Assembly (NCBI GenBank): GCA_002506175.1
Contig: DAXB01000031.1
Coordinates: forward strand, 1-8,279
Length of the DNA stretch: 8,279 bases
Direction: 5' to 3'
Origin: Methanomassiliicoccaceae archaeon UBA113
GTDB taxonomy: Archaea > Thermoplasmatota > Thermoplasmata > Methanomassiliicoccales > Methanomethylophilaceae
Of this stretch, positions 1-6,159 are shown piece after piece. Both the position numbers and the translations under genes were made by a program. Under the pieces are notes generated by a model. It saw only the letters and a list, made by a program, of their open reading frames with translations. It had not been told where the DNA came from and did not search any database. Each line of letters begins with the position of its first letter. The first letter of the stretch is position 1.

Positions 1-56
1 ATCTCCGCGGCATGAGATAGGGTTGAAAGAAGTTTTGAGGGGACCTCAGTCTCCAT
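1..56 (-). CDS. 5' end of a gene downstream of rps15 (partial; possibly RecJ-like DHH nuclease)
   Basis: An ATG at 56-54 opens a frame that runs off the left edge after 18 codons, reading METEVPSKLLSTLSHAAE. It begins five bases after the rps15 stop codon, so it is almost certainly the next gene of the same operon; a GTGAG at the rps15 end could serve as a weak ribosome binding site. In many archaea the gene after rps15 encodes a RecJ-like DHH-family single-strand nuclease (GAN/RecJ), and an N-terminal helix of this type would fit. That identity rests on gene order, not on any motif visible here. The frame itself is well supported; the product is inference. Confidence 0.55.
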   Translation of the reverse strand, partial: METEVPSKLLSTLSHAAE

Positions 57-61
57 ATTAC

Positions 62-517
62 TCACTTAAGCATGAGTTCCGCGTTGCTGAGAGAATACTT
101 CCAGTCTGCGGGAAGAACTCCGTTCCTCTTGTAGTAGCGCTCCAGTCTCCTGATCTTTGCTTCGATCATGAGAAGGCCTCTCCTGTTGGAGACATCGCCG
201 TGGTTGTCCTTAAGGTGGACATTCAGGGCGATTGCGCGCCTCATGAGGTTGGACAGGTCCTCGGGAAGAGCGGGTGAAACTCCCTTCTCTGCCATGATCT
301 CCGTGATGGTCTTTCCGGTCGCGAGCTTAACGTCAGGTACTCCGTACTGGTCCCTGAGGATGAGTCCGATCTGAGCGGAAATTATTCCGTCCTTTGCGAG
401 CTTCACGATGAGGTCCTCTATTTCGGTGGCGTTGAGAGGAACCCATGCGGGGTTCTCGGAAACCATAGGGTGTTTCGAACAGGATTTTCCCTTTCTTCTT
501 GTGTGCATTCTTGCCAT
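62..517 (-). CDS. rps15: 30S ribosomal protein S15 (uS15), archaeal type
   Basis: This is a primary 16S rRNA-binding protein of the small subunit platform. The 151-residue length is that of archaeal and eukaryotic uS15, much longer than the roughly 89-residue bacterial form because of an N-terminal extension. The extension opens with MARMHTRRKGKS, the hallmark start of the archaeal family. The conserved C-terminal rRNA-binding part carries HLKDNHGDVSNRRGL at about residues 101-115, then KIRRLERYYKRNGVLP and a DWKY near the end. The start at 517 gives the family N-terminus and has a GGAGG eight bases upstream. A TATA box at 575-583 indicates its own promoter with a leader of roughly 35 bases. 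It appears to lead an operon with the partial gene at 1-56. The identification is secure. Confidence 0.98.
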   Translation of the reverse strand: MARMHTRRKGKSCSKHPMVSENPAWVPLNATEIEDLIVKLAKDGIISAQIGLILRDQYGVPDVKLATGKTITEIMAEKGVSPALPEDLSNLMRRAIALNVHLKDNHGDVSNRRGLLMIEAKIRRLERYYKRNGVLPADWKYSLSNAELMLK

Positions 518-525
518 AACCAGAT

Positions 526-530
526 CCTCC
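526..530 (-). promoter_or_regulatory. Shine-Dalgarno of rps15
   Basis: The minus strand reads GGAGG eight bases before the rps15 ATG. This is a full match to the core anti-Shine-Dalgarno complement, and it fixes the start at 517. It contrasts with neighbouring genes that have no such site and look leaderless. Confidence 0.8.
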
Positions 531-574
531 GAATCTTTTTAGGCGGCGAGGCTGACTTGTGATTATACAAGGGG

Positions 575-583
575 TATATAAAG
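575..583 (-). promoter_or_regulatory. TATA box of rps15
   Basis: The minus strand reads CTTTATATA, a near-consensus archaeal TATA box. Transcription would start about 25 bases downstream, near 553, giving a leader of about 35 bases that includes the GGAGG. The element also reads TATATAAAG on the plus strand, so some transcription toward the gene at 644 is conceivable, but a better-placed box for that gene lies at 611-620. Confidence 0.7.
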
Positions 584-610
584 TAAATTGTTAGCCCATA
601 TTTCACGCGA

Positions 611-620
611 TATACATATA
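611..620 (+). promoter_or_regulatory. TATA-like box of the ACT-MBL gene (leaderless)
   Basis: TATACATATA lies 24-33 bases before the ATG at 644. With the usual archaeal TATA-to-start spacing, transcription would begin at or within a few bases of the ATG. The intervening bases contain no GGAGG- or GGTGA-like site. Together this points to a leaderless mRNA. Confidence 0.55.
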
Positions 621-643
621 GGCGGTTTGGCAATTCACTCAGT

Positions 644-2083
644 ATGAAGAAGTCCTATGTGACTACAGTGCCGGACCATATCGGAGCGTTCCTCAAGGCC
701 AGCGAATGCTTCTCGGATCTCGGGATCAACATCATCAGGGTCAGCTACAACAAGGCAGTCGACTCCCACACGATATTCATCGATGCAGAAGGGCCTGAGG
801 ACAAGCTGTCGGAGGCTGACCGCAGGCTCGAGGAGATCGGATATCTTCAGAGGACTTCGGAATCACCAACTGTACTCCTTCTGGAGTTCACTCTGCCAGA
901 TGTCCCCGGGACCGTCACCGAGGTGCTCAGGCTGATCACGGAGTTCGGGATCAACATCTCGTACATCAGTTCTCAGCAGGACGGGTCGGATGTGCAGCAT
1001 TTCAAGATGGGGCTGTTCGTGGACGATGCATCCAAGGTCTCCGAGTTCCTGAAGCAGGCGGAGGAGATATGTCCGGTGAAGATCATCGATTACAACCAGG
1101 CAGGCGTGGTTTATGACAATTCGATCTTCTACAGTTCTTTCGTCACCGGGATCACGAAATCCATGGATATCTCAGGGGAAAAGAGGGAAGAGCTGCTCGT
1201 ATATTCCAACCTCGCCATGCAATCCCTCGATGAGAGGGGGCTATCGCCGTATCATACGTTCGACAGCATCAGCAAGCTTGCGGACTTTCTCGCTGTCTGC
1301 AAGGGCAGCGCTTTCGTGTCCCGTATCACATACAACAAGATCACGGAAGATTCAGACATAGTGCTCATCGAACCTCCATGCGGTAGCAATACAGCGATAC
1401 TCCGTTCCAAGGGAGAGGTGTTGTTCGTCGACACAGGTTACGCATGTTACAAAGAGGAGATGACCAAGATAATCACGGACATCCTGCCGGATTTCGAATC
1501 CATGGTGAAGGATGTGATCATCACCCATGCCGATCTCGACCACATAGGGCTGTGTCCCATGTTCGACCACGTGTATGCGAGCGAGAACAGTGCGCGGTGC
1601 ATGAGGATGGAGTATGAGGGGGACAACGGCTTCAGAGAGGTCAATCCGCTTCACAAGCCCTATGTTAAGATATGCAAGATCCTCACATCGTTCGAACCGG
1701 TCCCGACCGATAAGGTTGTACCGCTTTGGAACGCGAGGCCCGAAAACGATGTCCCGCTCTACCCGGTAGGGTTCTTCGATTTCGGAGAGTTCCATTTCGA
1801 GGTCTACGAGGGGATGGGAGGACATCTCAAAGGCGAGATCGTGATGATCGATTATGGCAATCATGTCGCCTTTACAGGGGACATCTATGTCAACATCCAT
1901 GGAATGACTGCGGGGCAGGCCAGATATAACAAGTACGCCCCTGCCTTGATGACGTCGGTCGATACCGACCCAGATATATGCAGAAGGGAAAGGGAAGCGG
2001 TGTTCGACCGTCTAGGATCCGGTGAATGGAAGATATTCGGCGGTCACGGCGGGGTCATGGAATACAGAATCGGTCAGCAGTGA
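644..2083 (+). CDS. Two ACT domains fused to a metallo-beta-lactamase-fold hydrolase
   Basis: The 479-residue protein has three parts. Residues about 1-72 and 77-150 look like two ACT-type ligand-binding domains: each begins with a beta strand and a PDxxG turn (PDHIGAF; PDVPGTV), followed by a helix and a GINI strand. Residues about 150-230 are a mostly helical linker. From about 235 a metallo-beta-lactamase fold follows, with H295-A-D297-L-D299-H300 as the HxDxDH form of the metal motif, then H394 in GGHLKGE, D413 in FTGD, and a terminal H468 in GGHG. No signal peptide or membrane segment is seen, so it is cytoplasmic. ACT domains usually bind amino acids or other small ligands, so an allosterically gated hydrolase is plausible, but the substrate is unknown. 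The gene is monocistronic, probably leaderless, and converges on terC. Confidence 0.85.
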   Translation: MKKSYVTTVPDHIGAFLKASECFSDLGINIIRVSYNKAVDSHTIFIDAEGPEDKLSEADRRLEEIGYLQRTSESPTVLLLEFTLPDVPGTVTEVLRLITEFGINISYISSQQDGSDVQHFKMGLFVDDASKVSEFLKQAEEICPVKIIDYNQAGVVYDNSIFYSSFVTGITKSMDISGEKREELLVYSNLAMQSLDERGLSPYHTFDSISKLADFLAVCKGSAFVSRITYNKITEDSDIVLIEPPCGSNTAILRSKGEVLFVDTGYACYKEEMTKIITDILPDFESMVKDVIITHADLDHIGLCPMFDHVYASENSARCMRMEYEGDNGFREVNPLHKPYVKICKILTSFEPVPTDKVVPLWNARPENDVPLYPVGFFDFGEFHFEVYEGMGGHLKGEIVMIDYGNHVAFTGDIYVNIHGMTAGQARYNKYAPALMTSVDTDPDICRREREAVFDRLGSGEWKIFGGHGGVMEYRIGQQ

Positions 2084-2086
2084 ACG

Positions 2087-2100
2087 CTTTTTGATGTTTT
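2087..2100 (+). terminator. T-rich end of the ACT-MBL transcript
   Basis: Right after the TGA stop the plus strand carries a five-T run (2088-2092) and a four-T run (2097-2100), followed by the inverted repeat at 2107-2126. Archaeal RNA polymerase commonly terminates at such T tracts. This is weaker than the terminator for the opposite gene. Confidence 0.4.
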
Positions 2101-2101
2101 G

Positions 2102-2126
2102 AAAAAGTGAGGGGGTTCCCCCTCAC
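2102..2126 (-). terminator. Hairpin plus T tract ending terC
   Basis: Bases 2107-2126 form a perfect inverted repeat, GTGAGGGG / CCCCTCAC around a GTTC loop (8 bp, 9 if the loop closes to TT). On the minus strand it begins one base after the terC stop and is followed at once by TTTTT (2106-2102). This is a textbook intrinsic-terminator layout for terC. On the plus strand the hairpin lies behind the T-rich end of the ACT-MBL gene and may also help block read-through there. Confidence 0.75.
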
Positions 2127-2127
2127 A

Positions 2128-3045
2128 TCAGTTCCGTGCTGCCCTTTCGTCAAGCTTGTTCTTGTAGAGGGACGTCCCGATTGTTATGAGCAGGGCCAGT
2201 ATGATGAACAGGAGCGATAACGTTATCGGGATCGTGATGATGTCCACCAGGAGCAGTTTTGCAGCGATGAACAGAAGGATCGCACCGAGTCCGTACTTCA
2301 GGTACCTCAGTGAGTTCAGTCCGCCTTTGATGGCGAAGTAGAGGGATCTCAGTCCGAGGATGGCGAAGATGTTGGATGTGTAGATGACCAGCAGGTTGCT
2401 GGAAAGCGCGAGAACTGCTGGGATGGAGTCCAGAGCGAACACAAGGTCGGACAGTTCTATGACGATAACGCACAGGAACAGCGGCGTGGCCACCGTCTTA
2501 GCGTCGATCTTGGTGAAGAATCTGTCCCCATCGAGGGTGGGCGAGGTCTTGAGGTGTTTGCTCATGAATCTTGCGATCTTGCTGTCGCCCTCTTCATCAT
2601 CGTTTCCGAATATCGTCTTTATCGCCGCATATGCAAGCAGGATTCCGAAGAAGTACATCACCACGTGGAACTTCATCAGCTCCACACCGACGAGCATGAA
2701 TGCGAGACGGAACACGATGGCACCGGCTATTCCGTAGAACAGAACCTTATGCTGGTATTCGTCCGGGATTGCGAACAGTGAGAATATCAGGATGAACACG
2801 AACAGGTTGTCCACGCTCATCGATTCCTCGACTATGTACGCTGTGAAGAACTCGATTCCCATCTGGTTTCCATAGCAGACGAATATGAATATGCCGTAGC
2901 ACACGGCTGCGGCTATCCATACCGCAACTTCTTTCAGAGCCCTTTTCACAGGGATATGCTCTGACTTGCGGTGGAGCATAAGGTCGGCTATGATCATTGC
3001 GCCGGCCACGACTGCGAAAACAACCCATGCAACTGCTTCGTCCAT
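2128..3045 (-). CDS. TerC/Alx-family integral membrane protein, probable metal-ion exporter
   Basis: A 305-residue polytopic membrane protein with about nine hydrophobic segments (roughly 7-26, 40-59, 79-95, 100-121, 127-146, 185-205, 212-235, 250-270, 272-293). The family signatures are clear: EESMSVDNLFVF at 73-84 (E73, E74, D79, N80) and IELSDLVFALDSIPA at 196-210 (E197, D200, D206), whose acidic residues within membrane segments are thought to line a cation path. A charged loop at 147-182 separates the two halves. Relatives such as bacterial Alx are linked to manganese export, and TerC itself to tellurite resistance; manganese or another divalent cation is the likelier cargo here. The promoter at 3097-3105 gives a leader under 30 bases, too short for a manganese riboswitch. 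A GGTG seven bases before the ATG supports the start. Confidence 0.9.
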   Translation of the reverse strand: MDEAVAWVVFAVVAGAMIIADLMLHRKSEHIPVKRALKEVAVWIAAAVCYGIFIFVCYGNQMGIEFFTAYIVEESMSVDNLFVFILIFSLFAIPDEYQHKVLFYGIAGAIVFRLAFMLVGVELMKFHVVMYFFGILLAYAAIKTIFGNDDEEGDSKIARFMSKHLKTSPTLDGDRFFTKIDAKTVATPLFLCVIVIELSDLVFALDSIPAVLALSSNLLVIYTSNIFAILGLRSLYFAIKGGLNSLRYLKYGLGAILLFIAAKLLLVDIITIPITLSLLFIILALLITIGTSLYKNKLDERAARN

Positions 3046-3096
3046 GTTCCTACACCACTGTATCGGTATTCGGTTTTTTAGTCTTGGGTTCTTATG

Positions 3097-3105
3097 TATA
3101 TAAAG
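3097..3105 (-). promoter_or_regulatory. TATA box of terC
   Basis: The minus strand reads CTTTATATA, the same nine bases as the rps15 box. Expected initiation is near 3074, leaving a leader of about 29 bases before the ATG at 3045. No terminator is evident between the NUDIX gene and this promoter, so some terC mRNA may also come from fibrillarin-operon read-through. Confidence 0.7.
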
Positions 3106-3128
3106 CTCTGGAATAATACTTCAGGATC

Positions 3129-3476
3129 TCACAGCATCAGTTGTCTTCTGGCCCATGGTACGGTGTCCTCGTACTCCGCACGATCGAATGACAGCTGATC
3201 GGGTATGTCGATGAACATGCGCGATTCCATCTCGCATGATTTATCGGTCTTCCCGGCTATTCTGGCCGCGCATACGTCGCAATATCCGATGTCCGTGGTC
3301 GATACGATCTCGATCTCGTACCCGGATTCCTCCATGGTCTCCCTTGCAGCCGCTTGTTCCGACGTTTCGCCATCTTCCACATGGCCTCCGGGCATCTCCC
3401 ACCCGTTTCTTTTCGGGTTGAAGACCATCAGGAATCTGCCTGATTCATCGAATGCGACAGCATATGCGGTCCTCAT
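3129..3476 (-). CDS. NUDIX hydrolase
   Basis: A compact 115-residue NUDIX protein, close to a bare catalytic domain. The NUDIX box is complete: G31-x5-E37-x7-R45-E46-x2-E49-E50-x-G52-Y53, with the REx2EE acidic helix that binds magnesium. The preceding NGWEMPGG is also typical. NUDIX enzymes cleave X-linked nucleoside diphosphates such as oxidised dNTPs, ADP-ribose, NADH or capped RNA ends; the sequence does not tell which. Three cysteines lie after the box (C66, C69, C81), an unusual cluster that might bind metal. The ATG is one base past the fibrillarin stop (TGA-T-ATG), with a purine-rich GGGAAGGGAA upstream inside the fibrillarin gene, so the two are translationally coupled. Family certain, substrate unknown. 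Confidence 0.9.
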   Translation of the reverse strand: MRTAYAVAFDESGRFLMVFNPKRNGWEMPGGHVEDGETSEQAAARETMEESGYEIEIVSTTDIGYCDVCAARIAGKTDKSCEMESRMFIDIPDQLSFDRAEYEDTVPWARRQLML

Positions 3477-3477
3477 A

Positions 3478-4149
3478 TCATTCCCTTCCCACGACTATCA
3501 TGGCATGAGCCTTCTCGTAAGGATCCAGCTGTTTGCAGTCGATGATCTTGTAACCTTTGTCGAGTATGACTTTCTCGGCATCCTTGAAGATGGATTCCGG
3601 AGATGCCGTCACATCCTCCGAACGTGCTTTGACCGCCACCATGCCGTGTTTCGCGTTGAACGCATCCATGTTTTCGCACAGGATATGGGCCTGTCTCTTC
3701 TGGGCCACGTCCTGGTAGACCACATCCACGGAGTCCGTGAACATGGCATACTCCTCAGGCTTTGTGGCATCTCCGAGGATCGGCATCATGTTAGGGCGTG
3801 TCTCACATGTTCCAACAAGCTCCCTGAACATCCTCTGGGCGAATTCGACGCAGTAGACCTTCCCTTCGGAGCATATGTCTGCCACATGTGACGGGGTGGT
3901 ACCGCTGGATGCTCCGAGGTACAGGACACGGGATGATTTCGAGAACGGGAACTGCTTACCGCCGACCGTGAGGTATGCCGAGAGCTTGCTCCTTCTGGGG
4001 TCCCATTCGCGGTATTCGGTTCCCTTGATGGAGAACAGGCGTTCCCCGTAGATTCTCTTCCCGGGGCAGGCGGATTCCGTGTACAGGCGCCCCCTGTCGG
4101 AGAACACCCTGTCCGAAGTGAATGACATCGGTTCCATTGCATTCTTCAT
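3478..4149 (-). CDS. flpA: Fibrillarin-like rRNA/tRNA 2'-O-methyltransferase
   Basis: This is the catalytic subunit of the archaeal C/D-box RNP, which methylates ribose 2'-hydroxyls on rRNA and tRNA using S-adenosylmethionine, guided by small RNAs with Nop5 and L7Ae. The N-terminal part (about 1-70, with EYREWDPRRSKLSA at 45-58) is followed by the methyltransferase fold: motif I VLYLGASSGTTPSHVAD (75-91), acidic E102 for the ribose, GDA at 126-128, YQDVAQ with D147, and KARS with K174. The 223-residue length is normal. The frame stays open upstream, but that stretch is the complement of the NAD kinase gene. Two starts are plausible: ATG at 4149, or the fifth codon at 4137, which lies 25 bases from the TATA centre and would be leaderless. 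No nop5 gene is adjacent; a NUDIX gene follows instead. Confidence 0.96.
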   Translation of the reverse strand: MKNAMEPMSFTSDRVFSDRGRLYTESACPGKRIYGERLFSIKGTEYREWDPRRSKLSAYLTVGGKQFPFSKSSRVLYLGASSGTTPSHVADICSEGKVYCVEFAQRMFRELVGTCETRPNMMPILGDATKPEEYAMFTDSVDVVYQDVAQKRQAHILCENMDAFNAKHGMVAVKARSEDVTASPESIFKDAEKVILDKGYKIIDCKQLDPYEKAHAMIVVGRE

Positions 4150-4158
4150 GGTACATTC

Positions 4159-4166
4159 TTTATAAA
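4159..4166. promoter_or_regulatory. Palindromic TATA box shared by fibrillarin and NAD kinase genes
   Basis: TTTATAAA is a perfect 8-bp palindrome centred at 4162.5 in the only gap between two divergent genes. The ATG at 4187 (plus) is 24.5 bases from the centre, and the fifth-codon ATG of fibrillarin (4137, minus) is 25.5 bases away. Both match the archaeal TATA-to-initiation distance, and neither start has a Shine-Dalgarno. One box could therefore drive two leaderless transcripts. If fibrillarin began at 4149, the box would be too close. Confidence 0.65.
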
Positions 4167-4186
4167 ATCCTGTCAATCGTCTGACT

Positions 4187-5791
4187 ATGATCACGATCGA
4201 GACGCTCTCGGCCATCGCTGATTCGGTGGAGGAGGAAGTCAAAAAGATCCCTCTCCTCTCGAGGGGAGAGGAGATAAGCATAGGTGCGGACGGAACACCC
4301 ACGTCACGTATAGACAAGGTGGCGGAGGATGCTGTTTTGGCGTATCTGTGGGATAACGACCTTCGTGTCAACATCCTCAGCGAGGAGGCTGGATTCGTAG
4401 ACAGGGGTGGGGAGGAGACCCTCATCCTGGATCCGGTCGATGGATCATCGAATGCGATTTCCGGGATCCCATACTACACGGTGTCGCTGGCAGTCGGAAC
4501 GGAATCCCTATCAGGGATGAGGCTGGGATACATCCGCAATTTAGCCACCGGGGACGTCTATTATGCTGAGAAGGATGGCGGTGCGTACAAGAATGGGAAG
4601 AAGATCTATGTCCGCGTCCCGGACATCGGAAGCCTGTTCATCATGAACTACACGGGCAAGTACGCGCATCCGGATGCCTATGAGGTCAGCAAGAAAGTCT
4701 CATCGACCCGTGCGTTGGGGTGCTCGTCTCTCGAGATGTCCCTGGTGGCGGAGGGTCAAGCTGACGCTTTCTACATGAACTCACACAATTACGTCCGTTG
4801 CGAGAGGATCGTGGATATCGCCGCATCAGCACTCATCCTGAGGGAGGCCGGCGGAGAGGTGTACGACCTTGAGGGAAATATTCTCGACATGCCTTTCGAC
4901 CTGGAGCACCGCAGCAATCTCGTTGCGGTTGGAAGAAAGTACACCTTCGACTATCTGGTGAGGAACAAGGATCCGAGAAAACGCCATATGTACGGGATAT
5001 ACACCAACACATCCATTGACAAGGCGAAGGAGTACACTCAAGAGGTAATCGATTGCCTCAGAGGGTATGATTACTGCGTGGATTCGGAGATCGCGGAGAT
5101 GATGGGGATCGACGGTGTCCCTCTCAGGAGGATGGATGCGGACATAATCATAGTGATCGGGGGAGACGGGACCATACTGAGGGTCCTGCAGCAGACCGAT
5201 GCCATGGTGATAGGTATCAACGGAGGATCTGTAGGATTCCTGGCGGAGATCGAGCGTGACGAAATCAGGGAAGGTATGGAGCGTCTACTCAGGGAGGATT
5301 ACATCATCGAGAACCGTTTCAGGCTGAGTGCGTGCTACAAGGGCGAGTTCCTACCGGACTGTGTCAACGAAGCTGTCGTGCATACAGCATCTGTTGCGAA
5401 GATCAGGCACTTCAAGATCTATGTCGATGACGTCCTCGCTTGCGAGATACGTTCCGATGGGCTTATCATAAGCACGCCAACCGGTTCGACCAGCTACACC
5501 ATGAGCCTGGGTGCTCCGTACATGGATCCGCACGTGGATGCCCTGATGGTCGTTCCGATCGCGGCTTACAAATCCAATTCAAGGGCATTCATCGTTCCCG
5601 CATCATCGAAGATCACGGTGGAGTCGATATTGGAGAAGGATTGCGTCATAGTGCTTGACGGACAGAGGGAGTACCCGATGGACGGGCTTTCCAAGGTTGA
5701 TTTCATGATGTCGCAGAAGAAGGCCAGGTTCATCAGATTCAATACGGATTTCTTCTCGAGGGTCAGGGAGAAACTGGTGAATGCGTTATGA
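4187..5791 (+). CDS. nadK: Bifunctional NADP phosphatase / NAD kinase
   Basis: A 534-residue fusion of two opposing activities. Residues about 1-255 are an inositol-monophosphatase-like domain that would dephosphorylate NADP: metal-binding E66/E67 in SEEAG, DPVDGSSN at 82-89 (D82, D85) and D210 in VDIAA. Residues about 265-534 are an NAD kinase that would phosphorylate NAD with ATP or polyphosphate: GGDGT at 325-329 (catalytic D327), NGGSVGFL at 345-352 and TPTGSTSY at 430-437. All key residues of both halves are present, so both should be active. The same fusion is known from Methanocaldococcus (MJ0917). Placing both on one chain would let the cell set NAD/NADP balance, important for a methanogen. 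It is probably leaderless from the shared TATA box, and its stop overlaps the next start (ATGA). Confidence 0.95.
   Translation: MITIETLSAIADSVEEEVKKIPLLSRGEEISIGADGTPTSRIDKVAEDAVLAYLWDNDLRVNILSEEAGFVDRGGEETLILDPVDGSSNAISGIPYYTVSLAVGTESLSGMRLGYIRNLATGDVYYAEKDGGAYKNGKKIYVRVPDIGSLFIMNYTGKYAHPDAYEVSKKVSSTRALGCSSLEMSLVAEGQADAFYMNSHNYVRCERIVDIAASALILREAGGEVYDLEGNILDMPFDLEHRSNLVAVGRKYTFDYLVRNKDPRKRHMYGIYTNTSIDKAKEYTQEVIDCLRGYDYCVDSEIAEMMGIDGVPLRRMDADIIIVIGGDGTILRVLQQTDAMVIGINGGSVGFLAEIERDEIREGMERLLREDYIIENRFRLSACYKGEFLPDCVNEAVVHTASVAKIRHFKIYVDDVLACEIRSDGLIISTPTGSTSYTMSLGAPYMDPHVDALMVVPIAAYKSNSRAFIVPASSKITVESILEKDCVIVLDGQREYPMDGLSKVDFMMSQKKARFIRFNTDFFSRVREKLVNAL
5776..5780 (+). promoter_or_regulatory. 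Shine-Dalgarno of the JAMM gene, inside nadK
   Basis: GGTGA lies seven bases before the ATG at 5788 and matches the GGAGGTGAT core. As the site is inside the last codons of nadK, translation of the second gene depends on the nadK mRNA. It fixes the start that gives the ATGA overlap. Confidence 0.6.
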
Positions 5792-6159
5792 AGATAAACG
5801 CAATCAGCATAGACTTCATCGACGGTTTCAACGAGGCCGCGAGATCTACATATCCCGACGAGTTCCTGTGCATGACACGTCAGTTCGACGGAGTGATAAC
5901 CGAGATGTTGATGCTCCCCGGGACGGTTTTTGGAGACGAGCACAGCTTCCTCAACACATGGATGGCACCGATTGATTACAGCATAGCCGGGTCAGCGCAT
6001 TCGCACCCAGGGTACTGCAACATGCCATCGGATGCCGACAAGGATTTCTTCGGGAACATGGGCGGAGTCCATCTGATCACATGCCAACCGTACGACCGTT
6101 CCAGCTGGCAGGCTTATGACTGTCACGGCGAACCGATCGAGCTCGAGATCGTTTACTGA
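5788..6159 (+). CDS. Small JAMM/MPN-domain metalloprotease-like protein
   Basis: The 123-residue protein is a minimal JAB1/MPN/Mov34 domain. The zinc motif is complete: E25 in PDEF, then H71-S-H73-P74 with S81 and D84 in the spacing HxHPx6SxxD. Family members hydrolyse isopeptide or peptide bonds next to ubiquitin-like proteins; in archaea the characterised HvJAMM1 and PfJAMM1 remove SAMP modifiers. Others act in sulfur-carrier or cysteine metabolism. No membrane segment or signal peptide is seen, and no ubiquitin-like gene or E1 is in this window. It overlaps nadK by four bases (ATGA) and is certainly co-transcribed with it. It has a few extra cysteines (C28, C77) near the site. The domain is confident; the substrate and the reason for coupling to NAD kinase are unknown. 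Confidence 0.88.
   Translation: MKINAISIDFIDGFNEAARSTYPDEFLCMTRQFDGVITEMLMLPGTVFGDEHSFLNTWMAPIDYSIAGSAHSHPGYCNMPSDADKDFFGNMGGVHLITCQPYDRSSWQAYDCHGEPIELEIVY

Noticed and set aside
1526..1543. Asp in place of the second His of the metallo-beta-lactamase HxHxDH motif as a sign of inactivation
   Set aside because: HxDxDH variants occur in active members, and all other metal ligands (H394, D413, H468) are present, so I do not call it inactive.
1352..1900. 182-codon open frame on the minus strand opposite the ACT-MBL gene
   Set aside because: It lies wholly inside a gene with clear domain motifs, has no promoter or ribosome site, and its translation resembles no protein; it is a reverse-frame shadow.
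3046..3096. Manganese riboswitch (yybP-ykoY type) before terC
   Set aside because: The leader after the TATA box is only about 29 bases and shows no paired structure.
3205..3891. 228-codon open frame on the plus strand opposite NUDIX and fibrillarin
   Set aside because: It crosses the boundary of two well-identified minus-strand genes and shows no recognisable domain.
4150..4425. N-terminal extension of fibrillarin up to 4425
   Set aside because: The extra residues are unlike any fibrillarin and are the complement of the NADP phosphatase domain; the archaeal family starts near 4149 or 4137.
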